From the NCBI GenBank assembly GCA_023014365.1, contig JAEBUN010000042.1, forward strand, positions 124,001 through 188,000: a DNA stretch of 64,000 nt. Direction: 5' to 3'. Under the pieces are notes generated by a model. That model searched no databases, was not told the origin of the DNA, and saw only the letters and a list, made by a program, of their open reading frames with translations. Shown piece by piece: positions 1-9,080 of the stretch (position 1 is the first letter of the stretch; the number at the start of each line of letters is the position of its first letter). The stretch comes from Lepiota brunneoincarnata (taxonomy: Eukaryota; Basidiomycota; Agaricomycetes; Agaricales; Agaricaceae). The translations under genes and the position numbers were made by a program.

Positions 1-2296
1 AGTTGGGAGCAATGGTGGTACAGGAGGCGGCGCAACATCAAGAGGAGGCGCAGGAACAGGAGGAATGATAGGAGGTGGAGTAGGGAGTGGTACATCTTGA
101 GGAGGATGAATAGGAATGGATGGAATGACTGGAGACACCCCCTCATCGTCAAGAGGTGGTACTCCCTTAGAATGTGGAGAGGAGGGTGGTAATGGAGTTG
201 GTGCAGTGGGTGGAGAAGTAAATCCTGGATTGGAGTTGGAATGTGAGGGAAAGTTAGACGGAGCAGATGGGACAGCCAGTGGACGTGGTGCAGTCATCTG
301 CACACTAGACAGTCCAGGGAAGTGCCGTTCGTCAAAGTCGGCTCTCTCTGAGATCACAACTTGTTTAGTCACAGGATTGTAAAACCTCCATGCCTTGTAG
401 CCAATAGGATAGCCAATGAATATACACCGTTGCATGTGTGGTCCAAGTGACGTCCGCTTGTCTCTCTGCACATGAACATACGCAGTGCACCCCCAGACTC
501 GTAGGTGAGCAACATCAGGCTTACGTTTGTAAAAGGCCTCATAAGGAGTGGTGTTGGGAAGGGGAGCAGTAGGGAGGCGATTCCAGACATGAATCATTGC
601 AGTGAGGCACTTGCCCCAAAATGAAGGAGGGAGATGGGCTTCAGCAAGCATCGCAGTGATACGCTCACCCATTGTCCGATTAGCGCGTTCAGCCAAACCA
701 TTCTGTTGGGGCCAGTTGCGTGCAGAGTGTCTCCACTCAATCCCACAGTCAGTGGTGAATTTGATGAAGGCATTAGACATGTATTCACCCCCTTTATCAT
801 CCTGAAGTGCACGAATCTTGCGGGAGAGCTGGTTCTCTGCCCAAGACTTGAAAGTACGAAATGCATCAAATGCCTCCGATTTCTTCTTTAGGAAGTAAGC
901 TGCTCGGAATCGTGTTGAGTCGTCAATGAACGTGATCCAGTACTTGTAACCTTGATTGGTAGGTACAGGGAGTGGTCCATGAAGATCTGAGTGCACAAGG
1001 TCAAGTGGTGCGCGTGTATGATTGGTCGAGGGAGGAAATGAGGGAGCATGCATCTTGCCAGCCAAGCAAGGTTTACAAACAGGATCGGGAGGTGTCTGAG
1101 AGGTGAGAGTGAGACCAGTCACCAATTGCTGGGAGATCATCTTCTTCACATCAGCATAGTTCTGGTGGATGAGCCTTCTGTGCCAGAGCGACAAGTCAAG
1201 AGGGAGAGAGATAGAGGCTGCAGAAGCGAGCTGGGAAGCAATGGTGACTCCCTCAAGCACAGCAGTGTTGTTAGAACGGATCCTAGCACAGAACAGAGTC
1301 TTCCTATCCCTCTGGAAGTCCATAAACGAAGCAGAGATGTGTATATTAAGGCCTTTATGCCTAGTAAGGTAGAGGCAAGACAAGAGATTGCTCTGAAGCT
1401 GAGGAACATGGAGAACTCGTGAAAACTGCACTGCACTCATCGCTTTTCCCCCTACAACTGGCTGAAACACCACAGAGCCCACCCCAGCTGAGTAAATGAC
1501 TGAATCATCAGCTAACCGGACAGGAATGCGAAGGGGAGCATAGGAATGCATCCAGTGACGATGTGGGGTCATATGAGAAGTAGCCCCTGAGTCTGCAAGC
1601 CAATCAACGTCAGAGGAGAGCTGGGAAGGTGTGGGGGAGGTTATACTCGCGTTTCCAGCGAATTCTGTGGTGCTGAGCGCATTTTCGGATGCAGGAGAGG
1701 GCAGGGAGTCTTGTGACACGTCCTGGGCCTTGTTGGCACAGTTCCTGGGCCGTCTAGAGTGCGATTTTGACGTGTTTTCGCGTGCATCCTTCTGGGCATC
1801 CAAAAAGGAGTAGCACTTGAGCAGTGTGTGGCCAGGCTTGTCACAAAATTCGCATTTTCCGGATGAAGGAGTGGGTGCAGAGCGTGTTGCCAGTGCCTGG
1901 GAGGAGCCTGCAGTGTCCCCAGCACGTCTACGACGTTGAATATCCTCTGTGACGAAAGCCTGGTGCACAGAAGCCTTGTCAAGTTTGTCCATGAGCAGGA
2001 GGGAAGAGGTGAATGAGGAGAATTCCTCAGCAGGGAGGGCTCTAATGAGAGCCATGGAGGCCAGTTCTTTATCCAGCTGGGCTAGTGTGAATCCAGAGGG
2101 GCGGAGATTCGCAATTTTTCAAGTATTTTCGTCCACCCTGTTCATCAAAGCCTGCAGGGACTCGTCCTCTTGCTTCCTGATGCTGAATAAGTCGTCATAC
2201 GCGTTAAAACGCGTCCCAGCACGCTTTTGGAGGTGTATTTGCTCTAGGGCCTTCCACATCTTCACAGGATCGTCCTGAATCGAGCTGAAATGGATC
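1..2296 (-). pseudogene. Ty1/copia gag-pol fragment: C-terminal gag, protease, integrase; runs off the left edge
   Basis: Read right to left, one frame stays open to base 1 apart from one TGA at 2119-2121. In order it shows gag text (FNAYDDLFSIRK, 2173-2210), a CX2CX4HX4C zinc knuckle (1813-1854), an aspartic-protease DSGATSHM motif (about 1570-1595), the pre-integrase LWHRR motif (1170-1192), the integrase CX2C pair (CKPC, 1052-1078), then the DDE residues in HSD (983-996), DDKGGEY (780-803) and NGLAERANR (675-704). A proline-rich linker fills the last 300 bp; reverse transcriptase, RNase H and the other LTR would lie outside the window. This order (integrase before RT) is diagnostic of copia. 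The stop probably arose from CGA by one transition, so the element is otherwise well kept. The rest of gag is at 4809-5062, split off by element D1. Confidence 0.93.
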
Positions 2297-2760
2297 ACAG
2301 CTCCTTTATCAGCAACCATTACCATATTTGGTCAGGTTGCACCTCCTCTCGAGTTGGGAGGCCCATTCATGGCCTTCCTCTCGTCCGTTTTTCTTCTAAT
2401 CCGGCATGGTAGTAGCGGCCCTGTGTGCCCTCCCATGTACCAAATTTCGAGTCGATCCGTCGAGGGGGTCACCGACAATTCGCCCTTTTTGTAGGAAACA
2501 CTGTGGGGAAGGATTGGAGGCTCTGCAGGGTTCAGAATCGCTGGTCTGAGGTCTAGGTTGAAGGCAAGCACTATCAGGGTGTTCACACACCATTTCCAGT
2601 GGTTGTGCCAGGCTATGGCACCTCCACTGACACTTTGAGCATGCCCAGGCATGTCTCACCTCCTCCAGCCTCCCCCATCACTCCGGGGGGGCTACATCTT
2701 GTCCCACAGCGCCGGACTGGGTAACAAAGCGTGCACAGGAGCTCCGGGCACACCCCCAGC

Positions 2761-3490
2761 AAGTTTCAGCTCGTTCCGAGCTGATCTCGCTGAGTTATCA
2801 CACTTTTCATGTGTTTCTCCTCTGACCTCTCTGTGATCCTCAGATTGCGGAGCTCGTTCAGAGCTCGTTCCTCGGCCGTTCTGGCTGAAACTTCACAGGA
2901 CTGTAGGGGTCCCTAGGCCCCTTCAGATCCCTCATTTATACGCGGCTGCGCCCACGGGGGCAGCCTCGACGTTCGCTTCTTTGGGGGCACTCCCCCCAAG
3001 AAGCCTGTTCTCTGAGTATTTGCAGTCGTTCTGCCAGCCCCCTGGCTCGGCTGCCTCTCCCCTGCTTAGCGAAGGCCCGGGAGTATGCTCAGACTGTTCT
3101 CAGCGAGTTTCAGCCCGGTCCGGGCTGATCTCGTTGACTTATCACACCTTTTATGGGGTGTTCTTCCTCTGACAGCCCTGCTTCTCCGGATTGCAGGGCT
3201 CGTTCAGAACTCGTTCGGCGGGCGCTTCGCCCCATATTTTACAGGACGGTAGGGGTCCTTGTACCCCTTCTGTCCCCTTAATCGCATGTGGCTGCGCCCA
3301 GTCGTTCAGCCGCAATGCCACTTTTTCGGACATAGCCCTAATTGCTCTCCAGAGTAATTGGGCTGTGTACCATGTCTTTCTTGGGCGCTTGGCGCCTAAT
3401 TTTACAGGTGTGTAGTGCACATTGGTGTGCTTCCATCCTATTATTTGCGTGGGAATGCGCCCAGCAATTCCCTTGCAATTCGCCAAGAGG
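2761..3490 (+). repeat. Degenerate direct repeats in the 5' region of D1
   Basis: Two units about 343 bp apart start near 2761 and 3106. Each reads GTTTCAGC, then a GAGCTGATCTCG/GGGCTGATCTCG block, TTATCACAC, a CCTCTGAC block, GCTCGTTCAGA, an ACAGGACKGTAGGGGTCC block and GGCTGCGCCCA. A third, weaker unit (about 3320-3490) repeats the GCGCTTGGCGCC...TTTTACAGG part. They may be promoter-like monomers as in some LINE 5' UTRs; that role is inference. Confidence 0.65.
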
Positions 3491-3522
3491 TTATTCCCTC
3501 TTGATTATCAACTTCCACCACC

Positions 3523-4131
3523 ATGGAGTTCTCTCTCAACGATGACTATGATCCATTCTTGGATGATACCATTGCTGATTTCATCCTGTCTGAGGCATCA
3601 GAACACTTTCTAGATCCCTCAGTCACACACTCTCTCCAGTTGCTGGACTCCAGTGACCGGGACACCGTTCGTCTTAGGCGGGCACTATTACGGGCAGATG
3701 CACAACATTTTGCGTATCTGCTCTGTGATACTTTTATGAGTAGCAGACATACAGTGCTTGCTGCTGCTGATCCACCTCCGCTGCACTCCCAGGGCATTAT
3801 ACCCCCTGAGCAGGTGCATGCTGCTATTTCCCTCGTTGACCGGGTTACGCACTGGGTCCAACGCACTGCACTTGCAAGGCCTCTCCCATTGGGGGGTGCT
3901 GAGCAGCTTACGCTGGCAGCCATGGAGTTACTCCAGGCTGTCACGCACTTCCCTCAGGCTCTGCCTCTAGTTGAGCAGATAGAGGCTTACGCGGTGCAGC
4001 AGAGTTCTCCTCCAGTGGGGGACTCTGGCTATGCCTCATATTCACCGACAGTCTCATCAGAGACTTACCCCAGTGTGGGGATGTCTCAGTCTCAAACAGG
4101 ACGCCGGAGACCCCGACGTCACCGTCCTTGA
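3523..4131 (+). CDS. Element D protein, 202 aa, unknown function
   Basis: The only sizeable sense ORF of element D. Its ATG lies in a strong eukaryotic start context (CCACCATGG), which supports this start and real translation. The N-terminus is very acidic (NDDYDPFLDDTIADF); the middle (about 50-150) is Leu/Ala-rich, probably helical and globular; the tail is Ser/Thr/Tyr-rich and ends in a basic stretch (RRRPRRHRP). I see no zinc knuckle, nuclease, RT or membrane segment. The last 10 residues could bind nucleic acid or act as a nuclear signal (inference). I recognise no family. It could be a captured host exon or a retroelement accessory protein. Copy D2 lacks exactly this ORF, so the protein is not needed in cis for every copy. 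Confidence 0.6.
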   Translation: MEFSLNDDYDPFLDDTIADFILSEASEHFLDPSVTHSLQLLDSSDRDTVRLRRALLRADAQHFAYLLCDTFMSSRHTVLAAADPPPLHSQGIIPPEQVHAAISLVDRVTHWVQRTALARPLPLGGAEQLTLAAMELLQAVTHFPQALPLVEQIEAYAVQQSSPPVGDSGYASYSPTVSSETYPSVGMSQSQTGRRRPRRHRP

Positions 4132-4775
4132 TCTTAGGGTCAGGTCCGGTGTGTATTCCTGTATTAGCTACTGATGAAGTGGCTAGGCCTCCCCTATGCC
4201 CAGGATGCCTTCCGTCGCCGACATCGCGGTTGACTTTTTCCCTTCCTCTTCAGGAAGTTTACCTTGCCTCCTTGGTTTTTGTCCAACCACCTGGGCATTT
4301 ACGGTGAATTAACACCAACGTGCTACGCGCATGGGGACCAGGGACCCTTGGCTATCTGGCAGGTTCTCCAACCTGCCCACCTGCATTAGGCTCCCAGGGC
4401 CTGCAGATTTTACTCCCACAGGAACTCCTTGTGGTTTACGCTGGTGCTGTTTAAGTACTAGCATTTGTCCGGAGGGGAGTATGTACCACATGCTCCCTCC
4501 TCCAGCCACTGTCCTCTGGGAAGGTGTGGTAGCAGAGTGGGCTACTTGGTGGGACCCCGTGCGTCTGGTGCCCTTCGGGTGCAGGCATGTGCTAACTACT
4601 GGGTAGATTCCCACTTGTTTCTCCGCTTCTTTTGGGCGGTTCTCTCCTGAGCTTGGGGTAACGCAAGCTCGCGTTGGCAGGCATGCCAGTATGTAGGGCG
4701 GACTTTGTAGCTACTTGCCCCCTGTAGTAGGTAGTTGCACGCGGCCTCCCATCGCGGCCCGCGTTATAAATTGTA

Positions 4776-4808
<33 letters not shown>

Positions 4809-4812
<4 letters not shown>

Positions 4813-5062
4813 TGAAATGGATCCTTTGGTCAGGTTCCACCATTAGAAACAGCCAGCCAGCTGCCTTGTCCGCTTTAGCCTCCCAAGCTTCCTTAGCCTG
4901 ATATTCTTCTTTGGTGGGGGGAGATGAGAGTGAGGGACTTAGCATAGAACCAGATACCACTCTCCACAGCCCAGAAGCTTGAAACCACGCCTCCATCTCT
5001 CCAGACCATGTGGGGTAGTTGGAAGCATTCAATTTGTCGAAATGGGGAGTGCTGGAAGCCAT
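4809..5062 (-). pseudogene. Copia gag, N-terminal part, cut by D1
   Basis: Frame from the ATG at 5060-5062 leftward, beginning MASSTPHFDKLNASNYPTWSG, typical of copia gag (the Y.TW motif about 15-19 residues from the start). It runs about 85 codons to IHFSS at the D1 insertion site; the poly(A) of D1 then adds artefactual phenylalanines. On the far side of D1 the same words IHFSSIQDDP resume (around 2270-2300) because of the 15-bp TSD. A leader of about 60 bp separates the start codon from the primer-binding site, the normal layout for a 5' end of copia. The element is dead because of D1, LINE-A in its LTR, and the TGA. Confidence 0.9.
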
Positions 5063-5120
5063 TGGGAGAGGCAGAAATGAGTGAAAGGGTAAAAGCGCGT
5101 TTTGAAGCTGTTATAGCCCG

Positions 5121-5132
5121 GGGCCCATAACC
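5121..5132 (-). other. Copia primer-binding site, matches initiator tRNA-Met anticodon arm
   Basis: Next to the LTR end (…TTCAACA) the minus strand reads GGTTATGGGCCC. This is the complement of GGGCCCATAACC, the anticodon stem-loop of eukaryotic initiator tRNA-Met. Drosophila copia is known to prime from an internally cleaved initiator tRNA in this way, rather than from the tRNA 3' CCA end. The position at LTR+1 fits. Confidence 0.75.
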
Positions 5133-5299
5133 TGTTGAAGCAGGAGCGTTGGGGGACTGGTAAGGAGTCCTAACAGCGAAGGAACGAGTGTATTACGCGA
5201 AGGGAACGACTAGAAACGAAAGGAACAAGCTGTGGACAGCTGTGAGAGACTGGAGTGGAGATAGAACTAAATACTCACCTGTGGACAGCTGTGAGAGAC
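5133..5299 (-). repeat. Copia 5' LTR, inner part, cut by LINE-A
   Basis: Starts TGTTGAAGCAGG on the plus strand (end of the LTR in copia sense) and holds two copies of a 20-bp repeat ending CAGCTGTGAGAGAC. At 5299 it stops at the 5' end of LINE-A copy A1. The missing outer part of about 202 bp is found at 14448-14665, next to another LINE-A end with the same 16-bp flank (GACAGCTGTGAGAGAC). Together they make 368-369 bp, the size of the solo LTR at 9592-11965. Confidence 0.85.
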
Positions 5300-5416
5300 A
5301 TCCCTTCTTGGACTTCAACCGCCATCATCTCGCTGCACAGCCACCGCCTACCCCTACTCACTCTACTCTGCAACGAGCTCTGCTAGCCCGATCATCGATC
5401 TTAAAGTCCTACGCGC

Positions 5417-7612
5417 ATGCCTCCTAGGTCTACACGCTCCTCACAGGGGGCGGGAGCTCCTCCGCCGGCGGATCCTTCGTCGCTGGACCCTCTCGCCATG
5501 GCTTTCGTCCGCACTCAGGATGCCCCCTCCGGCTCCTCTCGACCCGGCTACAGCTCTGCATCGCAGGCTGCTGCCCCTACCCCGGCTGCCGAGGCCCCCA
5601 AAAGGCCTCGCGAGTCCGCCGTCTACCCGGATGACGCCCCGGTGACCCCCCGTCCCAAGCGCACCCGCACGCCCGAGCCCTCCGCCCCTCTGAGGCAGGA
5701 GCTCGACCTCGAATCGGTCTCCGGTTCCTCCAGGATGGCTGTCGACCCTGGAGCCGAGCCGTCCCCCGGCCCCGTTGTTAGGGATGAGGAGGAAGATCCC
5801 GAGTTCGTCCCCACTTTCCTCGCCCTTTCCCGCAGTCCTGCGGATGCAGAGGGTGAGGCTGGGATCGTGGCGGACGCTCTCGACGTCGTCGCGCTGTGGC
5901 TGGAGAGAGCCAAGCGCGGCAACCTTTCTGCAGGCGGCAGCTTGGAGGTCGCCTGCTCCCTGGCCAGGCTCTTTCGCGAGGTGGAAGAGCAGGACTGGGA
6001 CGATATTCCCTTCGAGGAGGGCAAGCGCACCATGAGGCTCCATGAGTGGGCCTCTGAGGTGTATGGTCCGTCCAGGCCGGGCACCCCTACCCCTGCGCAA
6101 GGGAAGGGCAAACGGCCGGACTCTGCTGCACCCCCCGCTCCTGTTGGGGTGGCGGGCAGTATGCATGCCCCCTCTCCTAGGGCCTCTGTGGCTCCTATGG
6201 AGGTGGATGGTGCTCCCCTGGCGGGTGGCTCACGCCGCACCCCTTGGGAGGGCAGCCTCCCCCTGCCTCCTGCCCCGGCGGAGGATTTGGGGCGCTTTCC
6301 TGCTGGGTACGCGCGTCCTGCGCCTACTCAGCAATTCTTCAGGAACCTGGCCCGCACGGGGTTGGGCAATCCTGTCCCAGTGGCCCGCAACCCTGGCGCG
6401 GGGCAGCGGCCATCTCGCATCAGGGCGGCGCGAGCCGCCAATGTTCCCCCGCTGTCGGCGGCGGACAGGGCTCGGTTGGCTGCGAGGCCGCCTCCTGGTC
6501 CCCCCCCTCCGCGCGTCAACCTGGCTACCAAGCCTCGTTCCCCGCCCCGCTCTTATGCGGCCGCGGCCGTCTCTTCCCCGTCGGGTCTCGTCGACCTGGC
6601 GCGCGCTCTCCCGGGGCTGCCTTCTCATAAGGTGGTCTCGTTTCATCGGCAGGCGGCGGCCGCCCAGCAGCCACCCAAGGCCCCCAAGCCTAGGATGACT
6701 ACGTCTGGACCTTCGCGCAAGCAGGTCATGCTCACCCTCGCAGGGGGCGGTCTCCCAGCCAATCTGGGCCCCGTCGTCTGCGCGGAGATTCATCGGGTGG
6801 CGGCAGCCGCTCTGGCATCCGCGGGCTCGCTCGTTCGTATCGAACGGGTCCAGCAGATGGATTCACATGTAGCGTGCTACACCACCGCCGTGCCCAGCGA
6901 ACTGGACATTGGCACTATCAGGAACGCGGTCCGCGGCAACTGGCCCAACGCCGTCGTCGACGCGAACCTCCCCCGCTCGAAGAGCTATCTCAAGCTCCTC
7001 GACGCACCTATGTTCCGGGGCGGGCAGCCCTGGCTCACGCCCGATCGGGTTGTCGAGGCCATGCAGCGTTCTGTGTGGTCTGAGTATTTTGTGCTGGCCA
7101 CCAGGCCGCGCATCGTCAAGAACTCGCGCGCCGCGGACACGGCGACCGTGTTCTTTGAAATCTGGGACTCCCAACAGGGTTCTAACGCGAAGACGGTCTC
7201 TCGACGCGTCATCACTATCGACGGCACCCCGTGCAGGATTATCCCTGCCAAGGCCAATCCCGGTGTCCCCCTCTGCCAGCGCTGCTGGAAGTGGGGGCAC
7301 CCCTCTCTAGCCTGCCGGCGCGAGGCTATCCGCTGCTCTCACTGCGGCGGTCCGCATTCCCCGACTAACCATCGGGCGTTTGCGTCGTGTTGCAAGGGGC
7401 AGCCCAATCACAGGCCGCCCATTGCCCCTACCCCCGCTGACCGTCCCTGCCCTCACGCGCCTGTGTGCGTGAATTGCGGCGGCGCTCACGCTGCGTCGGC
7501 TTCGGCCTGCCCATTCTGGGCTCACCGCTTCGATCGGGAGTGGATTGAGCGCCGGTATGATTCTCCGGTAAGGGTCCGTTCCCCACCGCGTCAACCCCGC
7601 TTACCCCAATGA
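5417..7612 (+). CDS. LINE-A ORF1 protein (gag-like, three zinc knuckles), 731 aa, intact
   Basis: Probably binds LINE RNA to form the ribonucleoprotein needed for target-primed reverse transcription. The first 350 residues are Pro/Ser/Ala-rich and likely disordered, with a basic patch near PKRTRTP and an acidic stretch (DEEEDPEF). A conserved globular block (about 430-610, with VVCAEIHRVAAA and TATVFFEIWDSQ) matches gag-like domains of fungal LINEs. Three CCHC-type knuckles follow: CQRCWKWGHPSLAC (620-633), one starting at C640 (CSHC…H…CC), and CVNCGGAHAASASAC (684-698). The start is the first ATG after the 118-bp leader and is shared by three copies. The TGA stop lies in ATGA, whose ATG opens ORF2. 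Length equals that of A3 after its insertion is removed, so 731 aa is the family length. Confidence 0.92.
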   Translation: MPPRSTRSSQGAGAPPPADPSSLDPLAMAFVRTQDAPSGSSRPGYSSASQAAAPTPAAEAPKRPRESAVYPDDAPVTPRPKRTRTPEPSAPLRQELDLESVSGSSRMAVDPGAEPSPGPVVRDEEEDPEFVPTFLALSRSPADAEGEAGIVADALDVVALWLERAKRGNLSAGGSLEVACSLARLFREVEEQDWDDIPFEEGKRTMRLHEWASEVYGPSRPGTPTPAQGKGKRPDSAAPPAPVGVAGSMHAPSPRASVAPMEVDGAPLAGGSRRTPWEGSLPLPPAPAEDLGRFPAGYARPAPTQQFFRNLARTGLGNPVPVARNPGAGQRPSRIRAARAANVPPLSAADRARLAARPPPGPPPPRVNLATKPRSPPRSYAAAAVSSPSGLVDLARALPGLPSHKVVSFHRQAAAAQQPPKAPKPRMTTSGPSRKQVMLTLAGGGLPANLGPVVCAEIHRVAAAALASAGSLVRIERVQQMDSHVACYTTAVPSELDIGTIRNAVRGNWPNAVVDANLPRSKSYLKLLDAPMFRGGQPWLTPDRVVEAMQRSVWSEYFVLATRPRIVKNSRAADTATVFFEIWDSQQGSNAKTVSRRVITIDGTPCRIIPAKANPGVPLCQRCWKWGHPSLACRREAIRCSHCGGPHSPTNHRAFASCCKGQPNHRPPIAPTPADRPCPHAPVCVNCGGAHAASASACPFWAHRFDREWIERRYDSPVRVRSPPRQPRLPQ

Positions 7613-8704
7613 ATAGGGACCATCAGGAACCTAGGAGATTGAGGAGAGCGTGTCGTATATGGTCACAGAATGTATTTCGTAGTTACATTCTTGTGGACTC
7701 TTTACTAGAACAATTCAAAGGCGATGTGGATATGTTCTTACTACAGGAGCCGCCTTGGCGCTCCATCCGTCGCGTACCGTCTTCCTCCGACCCTGATGGG
7801 GATGAGGTCGTCGGTGCGCCCAAACATCCGGAGTGGCTGTGTCTGTTCCGCCCTCCTTCTTCTCCGGATCAGCCTCCTCGGGTTATGGCGTATGTACATA
7901 ACCGGATGATGCGGCTCCGCCCCTCGCTTCGACGTGATGTCGTCGATCACCGTGACGTCATGGCCGTCTCCATGTTTCTGCATGGGGAGGCCGTGTACTT
8001 TCTCAACGTCTACTCGGACGACAGGCAGTCGGGCATCCGCTATCTTGCGGACGCCGTTGACTCTCTCCCGCAGTGCGCCCTCATGTCGGGGGACTTTAAC
8101 TGCCGATCGCCGCAGTGGGACCCGTGGGCCCCCCGCCGGGGGTCCGGCCCGCTCGGTCCACTTCTGGGAGGTCCCTTCGCGCGCGAAGTGGCCTTTCCAC
8201 ACTCAGGTGCACGACTTCGCCCGGTCGTTGCCTCCCGTTGGGGTAGGGGCTCGTCCCCGGGCCTCGCTTGACTACCTCCGGAAGGAGGAAGTACGGTCGT
8301 GTCAGGACCGCTGGATCGATTTGTTCCAGGATCCTGACCATCGCGGGCATGGTTTCCTCCAGCTCGCCAGGGACGACGACCGTCCCCTGCGGCCCACGTA
8401 TCTCCACGGTGGTGCCTGGATCCCGCACGCTCACTCGGTGTCAGTAATGGCCCGGATGACGCATGCTATTCTTAATCACGCGCCGATAGGGGGCTATCGG
8501 AGGCGTTTTTTCCCGCAGGAAGGTTATTCCTGTCGCTGCGGGTTTCGGGAGGAAACCCGTGAGCACGTGTTCCGGAGTTGCCCTAGGCACTCCATGGCGG
8601 GGGTCCCGGCTATGGTCGAGGCTCTCATTGCTTTCCTCGAGGCGTCCCCGACCGCGTTCGCGTTCGCTGAGAGGGCCGGGCCCCCCCCGGGGGGTATCGG
8701 CTAG
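7609..8704 (+). pseudogene. LINE-A ORF2 with internal deletion and frameshift (copy A1)
   Basis: Residues 1-174 carry most of the EEP endonuclease: SQNV, LLQEPPW, NVYSDDR and SGDFNC (catalytic Asp162 and Asn164). At about 8131 the sequence jumps to codon 1107 of the normal ORF2 (GGPARSVHFWEV, end of the RNase H region), out of frame. The first frame ends at 8271; the C-terminal frame, including the CX1CX8HX4C finger, runs to the usual stop at 8704. The endonuclease SDH motif, the whole RT and the RNase H catalytic residues are missing. A short C/G-rich stretch at the junction suggests a microhomology-type deletion. Confidence 0.92.
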
Positions 8705-9043
8705 TAGCTCTGCCTGGCGCCCGGTTGGGTCCGGGCCGGGGCGTTGGTTATTCCCCCGCTGCCTTCGGGTGGCGTGTAGGGATTTGCGTGGGAATTGACC
8801 CCTAGCCCCCGATAAGGGGGGGGACCTCGCTCCGGTTTGGTTCCCGTGCCGCGCGCTGGGCGGCAGCCGTCTTCCCGCCTCCGTTCATTCGGGGCGGCTT
8901 CATCCTGGGCATGGGGAAACGCATGCCCGCATCCGCGGTCACGCGTTGTATGTACAGATACCCCGTAGTGTACGGCTCGGTCGTTTGTACTGTAGTACGT
9001 TGCTGCGCACGGCCTCCCTACGCGGCCCGTGTAATAAATTGGA

Positions 9044-9048
<5 letters not shown>
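8705..9048 (+). other. LINE-A 3' UTR, repeated in all LINE-A copies
   Basis: About 344 bp, non-coding. Two possible stem-loops follow the stop codon: one at GCCTTCGGGTGGC, and one at CCCCCGATAAGGGGG within the stretch that begins GGAATTGACCCCTAG. LINE-B carries the same order of blocks (GTGTAG-GATTTA-GGAGAATTGACTCCTAA then a C-run/G-run hairpin), which suggests a conserved element read by the reverse transcriptase. The end reads GGCCTCCCTACGCGGCCCG, then ATAAATTGGAGATTT before poly(A). Near-identical copies are at 11390-11732, 14703-15046, 17703-18046, 30927-31274, 35351-35694, 44265-44608 and 46588-46930. Confidence 0.85.

Positions 9049-9077
<29 letters not shown>

Positions 9078-9080
<3 letters not shown>

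Larger units (their letters stand above)
2297..4808 (+). mobile_element. Element D1: non-autonomous retroelement with LINE-A-like tail and its own ORF
   Basis: The element sits in copia gag between 15-bp perfect TSDs GAGCTGAAATGGATC (2282-2296 and 4809-4823). It has a long GC-rich 5' region with internal repeats, one 202-aa ORF (3523-4131), a 3' region of about 650 bp and a 28-nt poly(A) (4781-4808). It has no reverse transcriptase. Its last 50 bases before poly(A) closely match the LINE-A tail (GGCCTCCC, CGCGGCCCG, ATAAATTG, AGATTT in the same order), so I infer that the LINE-A enzyme mobilises it. Copies D2 (15604-16542, ORF removed) and D3 (55907-55993, 5'-truncated) show that it is a family. 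The family is not one I recognise. Confidence 0.85.
5299..9077 (+). mobile_element. LINE-A copy A1 (full 5' end, internal deletion in ORF2)
   Basis: Begins CATCCCTTCTTGG, the same 5' terminus as A3 (30214) and A6 (22878), so 5' complete. Layout: 118-bp 5' UTR, ORF1 (5417-7612), ORF2 overlapping by ATGA (from 7609) with about 2.8 kb deleted near 8131, 3' UTR (8705-9048) and poly(A) (9049-9077). The two sides do not match as a TSD: the left flank is copia LTR, the right flank is LINE-B ORF2. The copy has therefore recombined with others after insertion. Domain content (EEP endonuclease, RT, RNase H, CCHC) and two overlapping ORFs place it near the fungal Tad clade. Confidence 0.93.

Noticed and set aside
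5441..6793. Long minus-strand ORFs (up to 241 aa) opposite LINE-A ORF1, repeated at each copy
   Set aside because: GC-rich antisense shadows; no motifs, and the sense frame is a complete known protein.
8911..9050. Recurrent ORF beginning MGKRMPASAVTRCMYRYP in every LINE-A 3' UTR
   Set aside because: It recurs only because the DNA is repeated. It runs into poly(A) (poly-Lys), and the old copy at 54390 changes it by CpG transitions without regard to codons.
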